A stretch of DNA of 64,000 nt, from contig NZ_CAMJOS010000001.1 in the NCBI RefSeq assembly GCF_946407605.1, positions 1 through 64,000 of the forward strand, read 5' to 3'. This document shows, piece by piece, positions 16,536-25,067 of this stretch. Below the pieces are notes generated by a model. The model ran no database searches and was not told the origin of the DNA. It worked only from the letters and a program-made list of their open reading frames with translations. Source of the stretch: an uncultured Prevotella sp. GTDB taxonomy: Bacteria > Bacteroidota > Bacteroidia > Bacteroidales > Bacteroidaceae. The position numbers were made by a program, and so were the translations under genes. Position 1 is the first letter of the stretch. The number at the start of each line of letters is the position of its first letter.

Positions 16536-17596
16536 TTATTATAATTATCTTTAGTAAAACTCCATGAGTATAAAACCCCAAAGTATTCATTCCTTGTTTT
16601 CTCATATGTTTTGCTTGCCATGTCATACCAAACCTTGTTTGTCAAGATCTTCATATTATCTACATAGCCAGCATCATAGTTCTCCTTTATCTTGGGTAGC
16701 CCCTTATGGCGGTTTATTTCCTTTGTTCTTGATTGATAACCTTTATTGAGCAAATCCTCCAGTATATCGCCGTCGCTTCTAAATTTATCAACAAACATTT
16801 CAGGCAACTTCTTTTGGATTGTACGCATAATACCTTCTCCAGTATCTACGACAATAAAATTCACTCTATCTGTCTCGTAGGAAACTGACACCACCCAGTT
16901 CTTGTCTCTTTCCTTCTTATTGGCGTGTTCAACAGAATTTGAGCAAATTTCAATAAGCATTGTATAAATTGGTTGGAAATGTCGTTCTTCACCAGTTAGG
17001 TATCCCACAGCTTCTTTTACAGATTGCCCTATTTTTTTATTATCAACTCTTTTTGATCCTACAATATAAAGTTGATTATTGTACTTTTTCGTCTTCAATG
17101 GTTTAAATGCAGACTGCATAATATCTGCGAAACCTGACTCCACCAGTACTTGCCTAGCTTCATTATTTATAGGATAATTACCTCTAGAGCCTATTCCATT
17201 GGCATTTATCTTATTTATCAGAGAGAGGAACAAACAAATAGCAGTGATGTCAATACTCGTTACCGCTGCTAAATCATAGTTATATCTCTTTTCCTGTACG
17301 CGATTCTTTAAGGTCTTATAATGATGAAATGCCTCGTTCAGAAAACGAAGAACAGATTCCTTATCTTTTTCAAAAGAGAAAGTTGCAGGAAGAGTTTTTT
17401 CAAGTTTCACTCTTCGAAAGTTTTTCAACTCTTCGCGCATCTTTCTCCTGCGAAATGACCGAGGAGCTCTAACCGTTGATGAAGGTATAAGCTTTTGCTT
17501 TTTCTTCATCTTAGCATTGCGCTTCTTCTTTTTCTTTTGTGAGTTGTCCTTCTCTTTCTTACGAGTATCTATCACCTCATTCTTTATCTCTGGCAT
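16511..17596 (-). CDS. GHKL (HATPase) ATP-binding protein with internal STAS-like segment
   Basis: The ATG at 17596 gives 361 residues. The N-terminus is extremely Lys/Arg-rich (about residues 12-65). A STAS-like stretch follows at about 104-130 (YDLAAVTSIDITAIC), and then a GHKL ATPase fold with N-box EICSNSVEHAN (about 216-226) and G1 box VVDTGEGI (about 249-256). There is no phospho-acceptor His domain, so it is not a classical sensor kinase; it resembles anti-sigma/partner-switching kinases. It lies between a P-loop gene and the STAS-like gene. Confidence 0.75.
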   Translation of the reverse strand: MPEIKNEVIDTRKKEKDNSQKKKKKRNAKMKKKQKLIPSSTVRAPRSFRRRKMREELKNFRRVKLEKTLPATFSFEKDKESVLRFLNEAFHHYKTLKNRVQEKRYNYDLAAVTSIDITAICLFLSLINKINANGIGSRGNYPINNEARQVLVESGFADIMQSAFKPLKTKKYNNQLYIVGSKRVDNKKIGQSVKEAVGYLTGEERHFQPIYTMLIEICSNSVEHANKKERDKNWVVSVSYETDRVNFIVVDTGEGIMRTIQKKLPEMFVDKFRSDGDILEDLLNKGYQSRTKEINRHKGLPKIKENYDAGYVDNMKILTNKVWYDMASKTYEKTRNEYFGVLYSWSFTKDNYNKWECKKNI

Positions 17597-17615
17597 ATAT
17601 CCATGCAAATCCTTA

Positions 17616-18065
17616 TCAAATACACCTCATAATCAAACTCACCATATTCTCAGCAAACACATCTCTAAGGTCTACTCCATTCGGCAGTTTTGGACCACCC
17701 ACATGGAAATGAGTGGTCACTTCAACCACCTCATATCCATTATCGTGAGCCAACTGATAAGCATCTCTTACGGTCTGTCCATAAGTACGACTTGCTGCAA
17801 CAATCACTTCACAATCAGCAGCAATACATTTTTCAATCCATGCTTTCTGGTTTGAATAAGGATCGCCCTGACTCTCAACACCAATAACATGTTCCTCACC
17901 CTCATTGCCTTTGACTTTTCCTATTACATACGAGTCATAATCATCATTATGCCAAGGACTGATGAAGGTCGAAAATGGCATCTTCATTGCCAGTCTTTTT
18001 ATACTCTGGGATTTTCCCCTCTCAGAGGATCCCCATACCAAAATCATTGTTTTCATAAGCATCAT
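17616..18065 (-). CDS. Small P-loop NTPase/kinase-like protein
   Basis: A 149-residue protein beginning with a strand and Walker A, ILVWGSSERGKSQS (about 8-21). Later hydrophobic strands are EVIVAASRTYG and YEVVEVTTHFHVGG. The size and layout resemble small nucleoside- or polynucleotide-kinase-like P-loop proteins, but the substrate is unknown. It is separated by 6 bases from the HEPN gene and by 19 from the ATG of the GHKL gene, so it belongs to the same transcript. Confidence 0.7.
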   Translation of the reverse strand: MMLMKTMILVWGSSERGKSQSIKRLAMKMPFSTFISPWHNDDYDSYVIGKVKGNEGEEHVIGVESQGDPYSNQKAWIEKCIAADCEVIVAASRTYGQTVRDAYQLAHDNGYEVVEVTTHFHVGGPKLPNGVDLRDVFAENMVSLIMRCI

Positions 18066-18071
18066 AAAAAT

Positions 18072-18701
18072 CTATGAATGAAAACTATTTTGTGCAGAAG
18101 CATTCAGTATCTCTGTCCTATAAGTATCCATTAAGTTTATGACAGTGTCAGCAATATCGATAGCATCATCAGTATCATATAATCTTATCTCACCATGCGC
18201 GAACTTATTACGATCTCCAACAATTTTTTCATTGATATATATTTCTTTCGTATCAAACACATTAGACCGTAAGCCTACGTTATACAAAATCTTTTTAAGT
18301 ACATCAAAATTAAGATTACTCTCTGTATCGCATAAATCATCCACATCAACAGTAAGAACCTTGTTATTGTATAGGCAATCTTCTGTCAACAGTATTTTAT
18401 TCACTACACTGTCACTATTTTTCATAATCTGCCTATATGTAAGAGCTGATCTAAGTTCTTGCGAATATTGGTTTGCGTTTAAGCCCTGGAACTGCACATA
18501 CTTCATATAAATCCTAGTAGCGTTCTTAACAAACCCTTCCCAATGAGAATAAGACATCACCACAAGACACTTTGCCAACAGAAGTTCATTTTTCGCTTTT
18601 GCATTAAGCAGTAACCCTTTCAGGTTGATAAGTTCCTTTTTTCTTTGAGCGATATCATTATCAACTTTCTCCTGTAGTTCTGTCAAACTTCTAATTTTCA
18701 T
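18072..18701 (-). CDS. MAE_28990/MAE_18760-type HEPN RNase-like protein
   Basis: A 209-residue all-helical protein. The HEPN signature Rx4H is seen as RNKFAH at 164-169 (in VGDRNKFAHGE), and SHWEGFVKN at about 53-61 is typical of the MAE_28990/MAE_18760 branch. HEPN proteins of this type are predicted metal-independent RNases acting in conflict systems. The gene overlaps the DUF262 gene by 11 bases; DUF262 with this HEPN type is a recurring pair. Confidence 0.8.
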   Translation of the reverse strand: MKIRSLTELQEKVDNDIAQRKKELINLKGLLLNAKAKNELLLAKCLVVMSYSHWEGFVKNATRIYMKYVQFQGLNANQYSQELRSALTYRQIMKNSDSVVNKILLTEDCLYNNKVLTVDVDDLCDTESNLNFDVLKKILYNVGLRSNVFDTKEIYINEKIVGDRNKFAHGEIRLYDTDDAIDIADTVINLMDTYRTEILNASAQNSFHS

Positions 18702-19791
18702 AGAATGTATCCGCTAATGGTAGTGTTCTGCTTAATCTTCCTGCTGCGCTATTACCTCTCCATGACACTTCATTGTCATCAACTTTACCCCATAGATCTT
18801 TTATATGCTGCAGTAAATCAAAATTGGCAGGCATGTCACCACCATGTCTTCCAAGACCAATTGCGATTATCTCGAACGCGCCTATACTAAGACCACCTTT
18901 AAATCTGTCTAAATCCCTATAATACTTACAGAACACATCATCAGACAATTCATTGTCGAGTTGTTCAAATGTTCGGCGGAAAATTCTCTCTTCTTCTACC
19001 CAATCAATCTGATCGTTTTCAAATAAAGAAAGAATCCTTTCATTCAGATATTCGCCAAAATCACTAGCATTTCTCACATTTTCAATACTATCTTGGCGAA
19101 GACATATAAAACGCGTTACCAGTTCCATATCATAGCGCTCACTATACATCTTACCATTAATACGAAGAGTGCCCTTGAAATGTTCATCATTAGACAAGTT
19201 CTGTATAATATTAAATTTATCCCGATTAGTCATTACCATAAGGCAGTTTCTAACCTCTTGATCTGTTAATGTAGAGCCACCAGTGTTTAAACGCTGAAAC
19301 AATTCATATTTACTACTAGCATCACTATTCTTTAACAATATATTCAAACTGATTTTAGCTCTCTTAAGATACCTCTGCTCTACATCAGTAAATGAATTCG
19401 CTTCATCATTAACATCTTTATATTTCTTCCCCTCAAGACTTGGAAGCATCTTGGTTCCCTTCAAAACCAATGGTGGTAAAGTGTTATTATTTTCATCTTT
19501 GTATATACCTACGAATTGGAAAATTGTAGATAGCCTTTGAAGGCCATCCACAACGTCCCAAACACCATCTTCGCGCTGTGAAACAAAAATAGGAGGTACA
19601 GGGATATTTAGTAGGAAAGATTCAATAAGTCTAGTTTTCTGATAATCAGACCACCTGTAAAACCTTTGAAATTCAGGATGAATATCAAGGTCCCCCTCTT
19701 TATACATACTTATTATTTCACCAAGAGAGATAGAATAGCTATCAGCTTGGATATTTTTACTCTTCTCAGTTATTTCATCAATAAGTGCCAT
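18691..19791 (-). CDS. DUF262 (ParB/GmrS-like) protein
   Basis: A 366-residue protein with the DUF262 hallmarks: IHPEFQRFYRW (about 37-47) and VWDVVDGLQRLSTI (about 77-90). The FQRLNTGG motif also seen in this family is at about 164-171. DUF262 is related to ParB nucleotide-dependent folds and occurs as the N-terminal part of the type IV restriction enzyme GmrSD. Here the DUF1524 HNH nuclease half is absent, and the overlapping HEPN gene may provide the effector. It is the first gene of a six-gene, gap-free operon. No clear promoter was found in 19792-19926. Confidence 0.85.
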   Translation of the reverse strand: MALIDEITEKSKNIQADSYSISLGEIISMYKEGDLDIHPEFQRFYRWSDYQKTRLIESFLLNIPVPPIFVSQREDGVWDVVDGLQRLSTIFQFVGIYKDENNNTLPPLVLKGTKMLPSLEGKKYKDVNDEANSFTDVEQRYLKRAKISLNILLKNSDASSKYELFQRLNTGGSTLTDQEVRNCLMVMTNRDKFNIIQNLSNDEHFKGTLRINGKMYSERYDMELVTRFICLRQDSIENVRNASDFGEYLNERILSLFENDQIDWVEEERIFRRTFEQLDNELSDDVFCKYYRDLDRFKGGLSIGAFEIIAIGLGRHGGDMPANFDLLQHIKDLWGKVDDNEVSWRGNSAAGRLSRTLPLADTFYEN

Positions 19792-19926
19792 ATTATGTTT
19801 TAGTTAAATATTAAACAGAACTATAGTTTATACTTTCTGCGGTTTTGTGATTTCTGTGGGACAAACATCAGAAGTAGATGGTGGTGTCGCCAGCCCATGC
19901 AGTATCTATTTTTACAGTAACGAACC

Positions 19927-19965
19927 ACCGGGACGCGAACACCGGGACGCGAACACCGGGACAGG
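19927..19965. repeat. 14-bp direct repeat, three copies
   Basis: CACCGGGACGCGAA-type units start at about 19927, 19940 and 19954, and the last merges into GGGACAGG at the left end of the RAYT element. They may mark repeated capture or slippage at the element end. Confidence 0.7.
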
Positions 19966-20952
19966 TTCCTGTTTCATTACATACGATATATCATACTCTT
20001 CCCTATTCCCGTCAATCTCTCCAATTGCCGTAAAGAGGCTTTTCTACTTTTTAATTCGACTAATATAGACTTCTTTATATCTGTAGGCAATTGCTGAAAA
20101 GCACTGCTATTCGTTACGCCGGTCTTTTCTTTAATCAGCATCATAACCTGATCATCTGAAGGTCGTCCTTTAGAAGCATCCTCTATATCAAGGCAAGCGA
20201 CTTCATCAGAAAGAGGCTCATTCACAAGTTCATTCAACTCACTAAAGGGTATTCGGTTCAAAACAGTGCGAGTATCACATAAAGGGAATAGCGTACTATT
20301 CTTGTCTTCATATTCATGCCAACTGCTGAACTCGTAATCATTTACTTTATTCACAATCCCAGCCTTCACAGGGTTTTGGTGTATATACCTCAGAAGCGTC
20401 ACGAAATAAGCCATATCATTCACTGGCTCACTTTTAAAACGCTCCTTAAAGAGATGCTAATCGCGCCTGTACTTACGGTTGAAATAGTACACATAAGAAC
20501 TTGCAATGCGTTTGATAGTATCACTTACGCTCTCTTCTCGTTCACGAATCAGCAAATGAAAGTGGTTAGACATTAAACAATATGCGTAATAGGTGCAATT
20601 ACTTCCTGCAGGGGTACCATCCTCATCATAACGGAAACGCATCCTATCCAAAGTAGTAATGAACTGGTAATAGTCTTCTGGTTCCTCGAAGATATTGACT
20701 TCGTCTTCCTCCTTCTCGCTCGGGATAGCTCAAGCGAGCTTGGCTCTCCGCTCGCTCGTGCGTCGGTTCTGGTGATTCTTGCGTCCCTACGGTAGCAAGC
20801 GTCCAAAGGCCGAGCGAATGCCTCGCATCATCACATGAAATATCCCTGTTCCAGACTCTACCCTTGCCTTACGTGGCATAAAATTGTGATATTAAAAGCA
20901 TCAAGTTTGAACTCTTTATTTATCTGATGTCAGTTTCCTGTCCCCTTGCCAT
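19958..20952 (-). mobile_element. RAYT (REP-associated tyrosine transposase) element
   Basis: The element runs from GGGACAGGTTCCTGTTTC at 19958 to the complementary GGGGACAGGAAACTG-type end near 20930-20952. Its ends match those of the MITE at 12880-13227. It contains one broken transposase gene and two palindromic inserts at about 20700-20815. It lies between the six-gene operon and the PIN-GNAT operon. Confidence 0.8.
19977..20879 (-). pseudogene. REP-associated tyrosine transposase (Y1_Tnp), multiply disrupted
   Basis: An ATG at 20879 begins MPRKARVES...GTGIFHVMMRGI. A 39-base insert carrying TAG and a roughly 72-base insert carrying TGA then interrupt the frame. It resumes as NIFEEPEDYYQFITTLDRMR. 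The HUH motif (SNHFHLLI) and the catalytic Tyr region (SYVYYFNRKYRRD) are intact. An in-frame TAG at 20456-20458 then splits RRD from HLFKERFKSEP, most simply a CAG-to-TAG change. The C-terminal part reads on in the same frame to 19977 and ends with a helix-turn-helix-like tail. Three lesions make it inactive unless internally reinitiated. Confidence 0.85.
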
Positions 20953-20990
20953 GCCATTTACTGAAATCCTCGCACAGATGTGCTTGGGCA

Positions 20991-21368
20991 TTACTCTTCC
21001 ACATAGCAGAAATCCTGTGGGCCTCTTTCGACACCATAATCTGCAAGTGGCTTTGGTTGCTCAAATATCTGCAAGTGCTCTATCTGATAAGCGTAGGCGA
21101 CGTCCTTTCCCTCGAAATAACGGTCAAACACTTCCTTTGATATTCCACCTATTTCAGATGTTTGTCCCCATAGCCATTCAGGGTTTCCAGACAGATAACC
21201 ACCAAGAGTAAACTCAGCCACCACTCTCTTTACAGGATGTGAGGAATATATCAACACCTGCCTGACAATATCATCCTGAGGAATCCGCTTTCTATATTCT
21301 ACCGTCTTTCTACCAGCAAGAATCTCCGCAACAAAGCAAGGCTTAATCGACAACAAGATCTTCCTCAT
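20991..21368 (-). CDS. ASCH/PUA-like domain protein
   Basis: A 125-residue protein with the ASCH outline: LLSIKPCFVAEILAGRKTVEYRK at its start (quoted in part; about residues 5-27), then the VLIYSSHPVKRVVAEF strand pair. ASCH domains are PUA-like folds that bind RNA or modified nucleosides. The gene overlaps the PIN-GNAT gene by 26 bases, and the two are the end of one operon. It ends close to the RAYT element, which may have inserted just downstream. Confidence 0.8.
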   Translation of the reverse strand: MRKILLSIKPCFVAEILAGRKTVEYRKRIPQDDIVRQVLIYSSHPVKRVVAEFTLGGYLSGNPEWLWGQTSEIGGISKEVFDRYFEGKDVAYAYQIEHLQIFEQPKPLADYGVERGPQDFCYVEE

Positions 21369-22836
21369 ACTCAGTTCCTTTAATCAAATATCTGAATTGA
21401 TTGTTCTCAATGGGCAGGCATCGCGATGATCTCAACTTCATTATATCAATGCCAACCATCAATAAACTGCTTATCGAAATTGGTTTCATATAGAAACTTG
21501 CATTATGCAAGAAGTAGATGACCTTCACTTTACCTTCTTCCCTTTCCCAACGACTATGCAGTGCATCCGAAGACAGAGATGTCCGCTTCCTGCATCTGAC
21601 CAAGAACTCTTCTTCATTATTAAAGCTCTGAAAGACATCATCAACAATTCCAGCCCCTATTATACCTTCCTCTTCACCACCACTACCCTTACGGAAGAAA
21701 AGAATCGCACTGCCAGGCTTTATGTCTATATTATCTTCTTTCAGGATAATCATCTTTCGTATCGCATTTCTGAATGGTTCCATGTCAAAACTATTTTCCC
21801 TCACACTTTTTGATGGAATTAATAGTTTGGAGTATCCCTTTCCTACTGTAATTATGAAGACATTTGATTTCCCATCTTGAAAAGGATAGCTTAAGCGAGG
21901 TAAAGGGAGTGTCTTCTTCTTCATCGTCCTAATATAGACATCCTCACCGCCCTTTTTCTTACCCCAGTATGAAAAGCCCCATCGTTTAATCATGTCTATC
22001 AGACGTAATCTGGGGGTATTGTTCGCATACACTGTCACATAGATCTCGTCCACCTTATGCTTCAAGGCCTGTTCAAAAATGATGCGCATAAAGCGTTCGC
22101 CAATCTTCTGTCCTGAATAATCAACTTTCAAAGAACTGATTTTCAGCCTACGTGCAGGTGGCAAGAGTGGGATTATGGTTGAGTAGTCCTCATCCTCCAA
22201 TTCCAACTTTAATTTTAAAAGAGCTTTTATCTTGTCATTTTCATCTTTGGCGACATAAACCAAATCATCTTTCTTTTTCTTGAACCATTCATAGTAGTAG
22301 GGTGCGTATTCTCGCTTGAATGTATTGAAGAAATTGTCATCCAGAGATAAAGTGCCGAATGAAACCTCTTTTAGTATAATCCCTTTTGAGTCATCTTTAT
22401 CACGATGTTCAATCGAGCATGTCTCGATAAATTCATCCATGGTGAACACTTTGTCATCCATCGAACAAATACGCGACAGTTCATGTGCTCTCAGGTTCTC
22501 AGTAACAAGAATATCTGCCTTATTATATTTTATAAGGTTCAACTGCATCAATAAAGCTCGTTCATCCCTCTCTTGCCACAAATCTTTTTGGCTTAGCATC
22601 ATTTTGAATATTGCCAAGAGAGGGGGCATTTCGCGTATAACTTCAAAGCCTTTTAGTGCCGAAAGCCTATTCGTTTTCACAAAATGCGTGGTTATCGAGA
22701 TAGTACCGACATCCAGCAACTGTTGTGCATTAAGACGCTTAGCCCATTGCTGCACAACAGACACGCCATCGGCATACTCCTCATTGAGCAGATAGCCCAG
22801 TATAATGTCTGTGCCGAAAAGTATGCGCTGATTCAT
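21343..22836 (-). CDS. PIN - GNAT acetyltransferase - EVE-like fusion
   Basis: A 497-residue protein with three parts. Residues 1-140 look like a PIN RNase (FGTDIILGYLL, later ADILVTENL and FTMDEFIE), with acidic residues at the usual places. Residues 150-310 form a GNAT fold (LKISSLKVDYSGQKIGERFM, then YVTVYANNTPRLRLIDMIKRWGF), where the acetyl-CoA loop is QKIGE. Residues 320-490 contain an EVE/ASCH-like region (KPGSAILFFR, GIIGAGIVDDV). RNase, acetyltransferase and modified-base reader in one chain suggest an RNA- or tRNA-directed effector. It overlaps the upstream membrane-protein gene by 4 bases (ATGA). Confidence 0.7.
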   Translation of the reverse strand: MNQRILFGTDIILGYLLNEEYADGVSVVQQWAKRLNAQQLLDVGTISITTHFVKTNRLSALKGFEVIREMPPLLAIFKMMLSQKDLWQERDERALLMQLNLIKYNKADILVTENLRAHELSRICSMDDKVFTMDEFIETCSIEHRDKDDSKGIILKEVSFGTLSLDDNFFNTFKREYAPYYYEWFKKKKDDLVYVAKDENDKIKALLKLKLELEDEDYSTIIPLLPPARRLKISSLKVDYSGQKIGERFMRIIFEQALKHKVDEIYVTVYANNTPRLRLIDMIKRWGFSYWGKKKGGEDVYIRTMKKKTLPLPRLSYPFQDGKSNVFIITVGKGYSKLLIPSKSVRENSFDMEPFRNAIRKMIILKEDNIDIKPGSAILFFRKGSGGEEEGIIGAGIVDDVFQSFNNEEEFLVRCRKRTSLSSDALHSRWEREEGKVKVIYFLHNASFYMKPISISSLLMVGIDIMKLRSSRCLPIENNQFRYLIKGTEYEEDLVVD

Positions 22837-24113
22837 CGCTTGCGATAGATTTTTGATTTAGTCACGCCTATCTTCGTAACAATCAGATATAAGCACACGA
22901 AAACTAGCAAGAAAAACGAAATGGCAGGTTTCAACCAACTCTTCCAGAAGCCTGCCTCATCGACTGACATAATAATATCATAGAACTTGAAGCTTAGCAT
23001 AGAGCCAACCCAACTAAGCAGAATTGCCACTGCTACATAGGCAAACATCCTGCCCCAATACAGGCGTGGATATATCGAGCTAAAGAAAACACTAAAGCTT
23101 GATATTGGTTTCTCGTCAAACTTCTTATCATCATCTTTATCCGCTTTACGGCGTTTCTTCCAGTGATAAGCCACAAATGTCGTATTGTGCAGACTAGTCT
23201 TCGGCTGATATTTGTCCCACTGTTCTGATTCAAGAATGCGTGTATCTTGTTTTAGAGAGCTGCCGTTGTGCACTGTCTCGCGGGTGTCCACCATATAGAA
23301 CATGTGTACCTTGTCAAATTTACACATCTCAAGCCGTGCCAACTTCATGGTTTCTTTCACCTTACTATCAAGCACCCTTGTTTCATTGATTCTCACGTCA
23401 TAAAGGTCAGTCATCGAGAATGCTGCTTGTAAAAGATCATTTGTGATGTGTTCTGACTTTACATATTGACTCTTATCCTTTAACCTTACTCTGAAGCGCA
23501 CATATATCTGGCTACATGCCTCACCCTCCGGTTCGCTGTTAATGGTAACTTTGATGAATGTTCCTTTCGGTGTATCCGTAAAAGACTCTGTTGTAAAATT
23601 AGTCTCTCCAAGTTTGTAAAGATAGAAGCTTCGGTCTTCATTGATGAAAGACACTGTACAGTAGTTGTCATTTACCCTCGATGTTACTTGGATATCTGCA
23701 TTAAACACAGCGCCAAGTGTCTGGTCATTAGCGCGAAGAATGTCCGAAAGGTCTTGTGGACACCCATCAATATCAAAAGGTAGGAACAAGCAAAGCGTCT
23801 TATAGCTTTTAGGAAACATGATGCCGAAATCGATATACATGGCAGGATTGAGGAAAAGGCTACCAGTCTCCACTTTCCAAACATTCAAATGTAGTTCTGT
23901 ATTTGTTGCAGTCTTCTCGCCAGGCTCCTCATAAGGGACCGGCAAAGTGCTACCCACCGTCTTTTTTGTTGCAGCAACAATCTTCATCTGAGACTTTTCA
24001 ACCTCCAAAACCATAGTAGATTGAACAGTTGTGGCAGAAGCATTATGTGAGTCAGCAGAAAACAAACTTCCACTAATTCTGCTCTTGCTATAATATAATG
24101 CGATACTTTTCAT
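22833..24113 (-). CDS. Hypothetical protein with C-terminal membrane hairpin
   Basis: A 426-residue protein. About 345 residues of soluble, strand-rich sequence precede two hydrophobic segments: FAYVAVAILLSWVGSMLSF (about 360-378) and PAISFFLLVFVCLYLIVT (about 398-416). A short basic tail follows. No family is recognised. It is the first gene of the operon with the PIN-GNAT-EVE and ASCH genes, so it may be their membrane sensor or target. Confidence 0.65.
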   Translation of the reverse strand: MKSIALYYSKSRISGSLFSADSHNASATTVQSTMVLEVEKSQMKIVAATKKTVGSTLPVPYEEPGEKTATNTELHLNVWKVETGSLFLNPAMYIDFGIMFPKSYKTLCLFLPFDIDGCPQDLSDILRANDQTLGAVFNADIQVTSRVNDNYCTVSFINEDRSFYLYKLGETNFTTESFTDTPKGTFIKVTINSEPEGEACSQIYVRFRVRLKDKSQYVKSEHITNDLLQAAFSMTDLYDVRINETRVLDSKVKETMKLARLEMCKFDKVHMFYMVDTRETVHNGSSLKQDTRILESEQWDKYQPKTSLHNTTFVAYHWKKRRKADKDDDKKFDEKPISSFSVFFSSIYPRLYWGRMFAYVAVAILLSWVGSMLSFKFYDIIMSVDEAGFWKSWLKPAISFFLLVFVCLYLIVTKIGVTKSKIYRKR

Positions 24114-24209
24114 TGTTCTTGTTATTATTAACCTTTTTCTATCTGCTATTTGAACATTTGATGAGCCATAAAAGACCTTAAAAACTAAGAACCGCTTTCA
24201 GACACTTCA

Positions 24210-24608
24210 TCATTTCTCTGACATATTCATCACCTCATCTTCCTCCAATGGCCTATACCCGCCATCCTTCGCTTCCAGCAATATCGTCCCGCTCTCCAAG
24301 CATCGCAAGCTATGCCACTGCCCTTTCTCGATATTCAGCACAACTCCTCCAGGTACCATATCAACCGTTTCCGTTAACCGTCCCTCAGTGTCATAGAAGT
24401 ACTCTTCGAAATGACCTCGGACACATACACAAGTTTCTGAAGAACCCTTGTGCCTGTGTATCGGCATAATCGTCCCTGGCTCCAGTGCATTTAACATACG
24501 CTGGCTATTATCGTCAGCAGAGTTGCGCAAATCAAGGTTACACCTTAATCTTGGATTCGCTTTCGCTTTCTCCGTCAGTTCATCAAGTATATCTTTCGTT
24601 ATAATCAT
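24210..24608 (-). CDS. WbuC-family cupin
   Basis: A 132-residue protein with the WbuC cupin pattern: ARNSADDNSQRMLNAL-like start (here LRNSADDNSQRMLNAL), then PIHRHKGSSET with paired metal-type His, CVRGHFEEYFYD, and the second motif GQWHSL. WbuC-type cupins occur in O-antigen and capsule clusters; their reaction is not established. It lies near the downstream end of the polysaccharide locus. Confidence 0.85.
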   Translation of the reverse strand: MIITKDILDELTEKAKANPRLRCNLDLRNSADDNSQRMLNALEPGTIMPIHRHKGSSETCVCVRGHFEEYFYDTEGRLTETVDMVPGGVVLNIEKGQWHSLRCLESGTILLEAKDGGYRPLEEDEVMNMSEK

Positions 24609-24698
24609 TCTTCAAACCTTTGTTTTCGTTGTGGCCAAAAGAGGTATGAGCAAAACTGCCATAGACCTTTCAGAAATCCCAACATTAAATCAATTGAA

Positions 24699-25061
24699 TT
24701 ATTTAGCACCACTCATCAAAAAAGAAGTTAATGACTCACTTGATTTTACTCTTCCGAAATAAGGTTTTGGATGACTATACTCCATATAATTGCGATACGG
24801 GCTATATTGTTTGTATGCTTTGTATGGCTCATATTGAGTATACACATCGGCTGCAAACTTGTTAAAGCCGCATATCAAGCCATTGAGATTACGTATTTCA
24901 CCCTGGATATACCATCCCAAATGCTTCCCATTAAAACCATATACCTTATCTTCATAAAGATACGCAACAGGTTTTCCATTCCATAAATATATTGTAGAGT
25001 CGTTGTCAAATGATATATAGGCAACTGGAACTCCACTAATATCAAACAACGTTTCTTCCAT
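24699..25061 (-). CDS. 4-fold beta flower protein
   Basis: A 120-residue protein starting at the ATG at 25061 (a TTG precedes it). It shows repeated short beta units: ISGVPVAYIS, WNGKPVAYLYEDKVYGFNG and KHLGWYIQGEIRNLNG, the pattern of the '4-fold beta flower' family. A Tyr/Pro-rich stretch (residues 75-105) follows. It lies 6 bases after the HEPN gene and is probably cotranscribed with it. Function is unknown. Confidence 0.7.
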   Translation of the reverse strand: MEETLFDISGVPVAYISFDNDSTIYLWNGKPVAYLYEDKVYGFNGKHLGWYIQGEIRNLNGLICGFNKFAADVYTQYEPYKAYKQYSPYRNYMEYSHPKPYFGRVKSSESLTSFLMSGAK

Positions 25062-25067
25062 CAACTT

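Noticed and set aside
16511..17596. Classical two-component sensor kinase
   Set aside because: No dimerisation/phospho-acceptor His domain and no response regulator nearby; the STAS-like partner points to partner switching.
20573..20806. 77-codon minus-strand open frame
   Set aside because: It reads through the palindromic inserts in a frame different from the transposase; Arg/Ser-rich composition.
24649..24762. Plus-strand short frame starting MSKTAIDLSEIP
   Set aside because: It overlaps the end of the 4-fold beta flower gene on the other strand and has no clear ribosome binding site; possible but unsupported.
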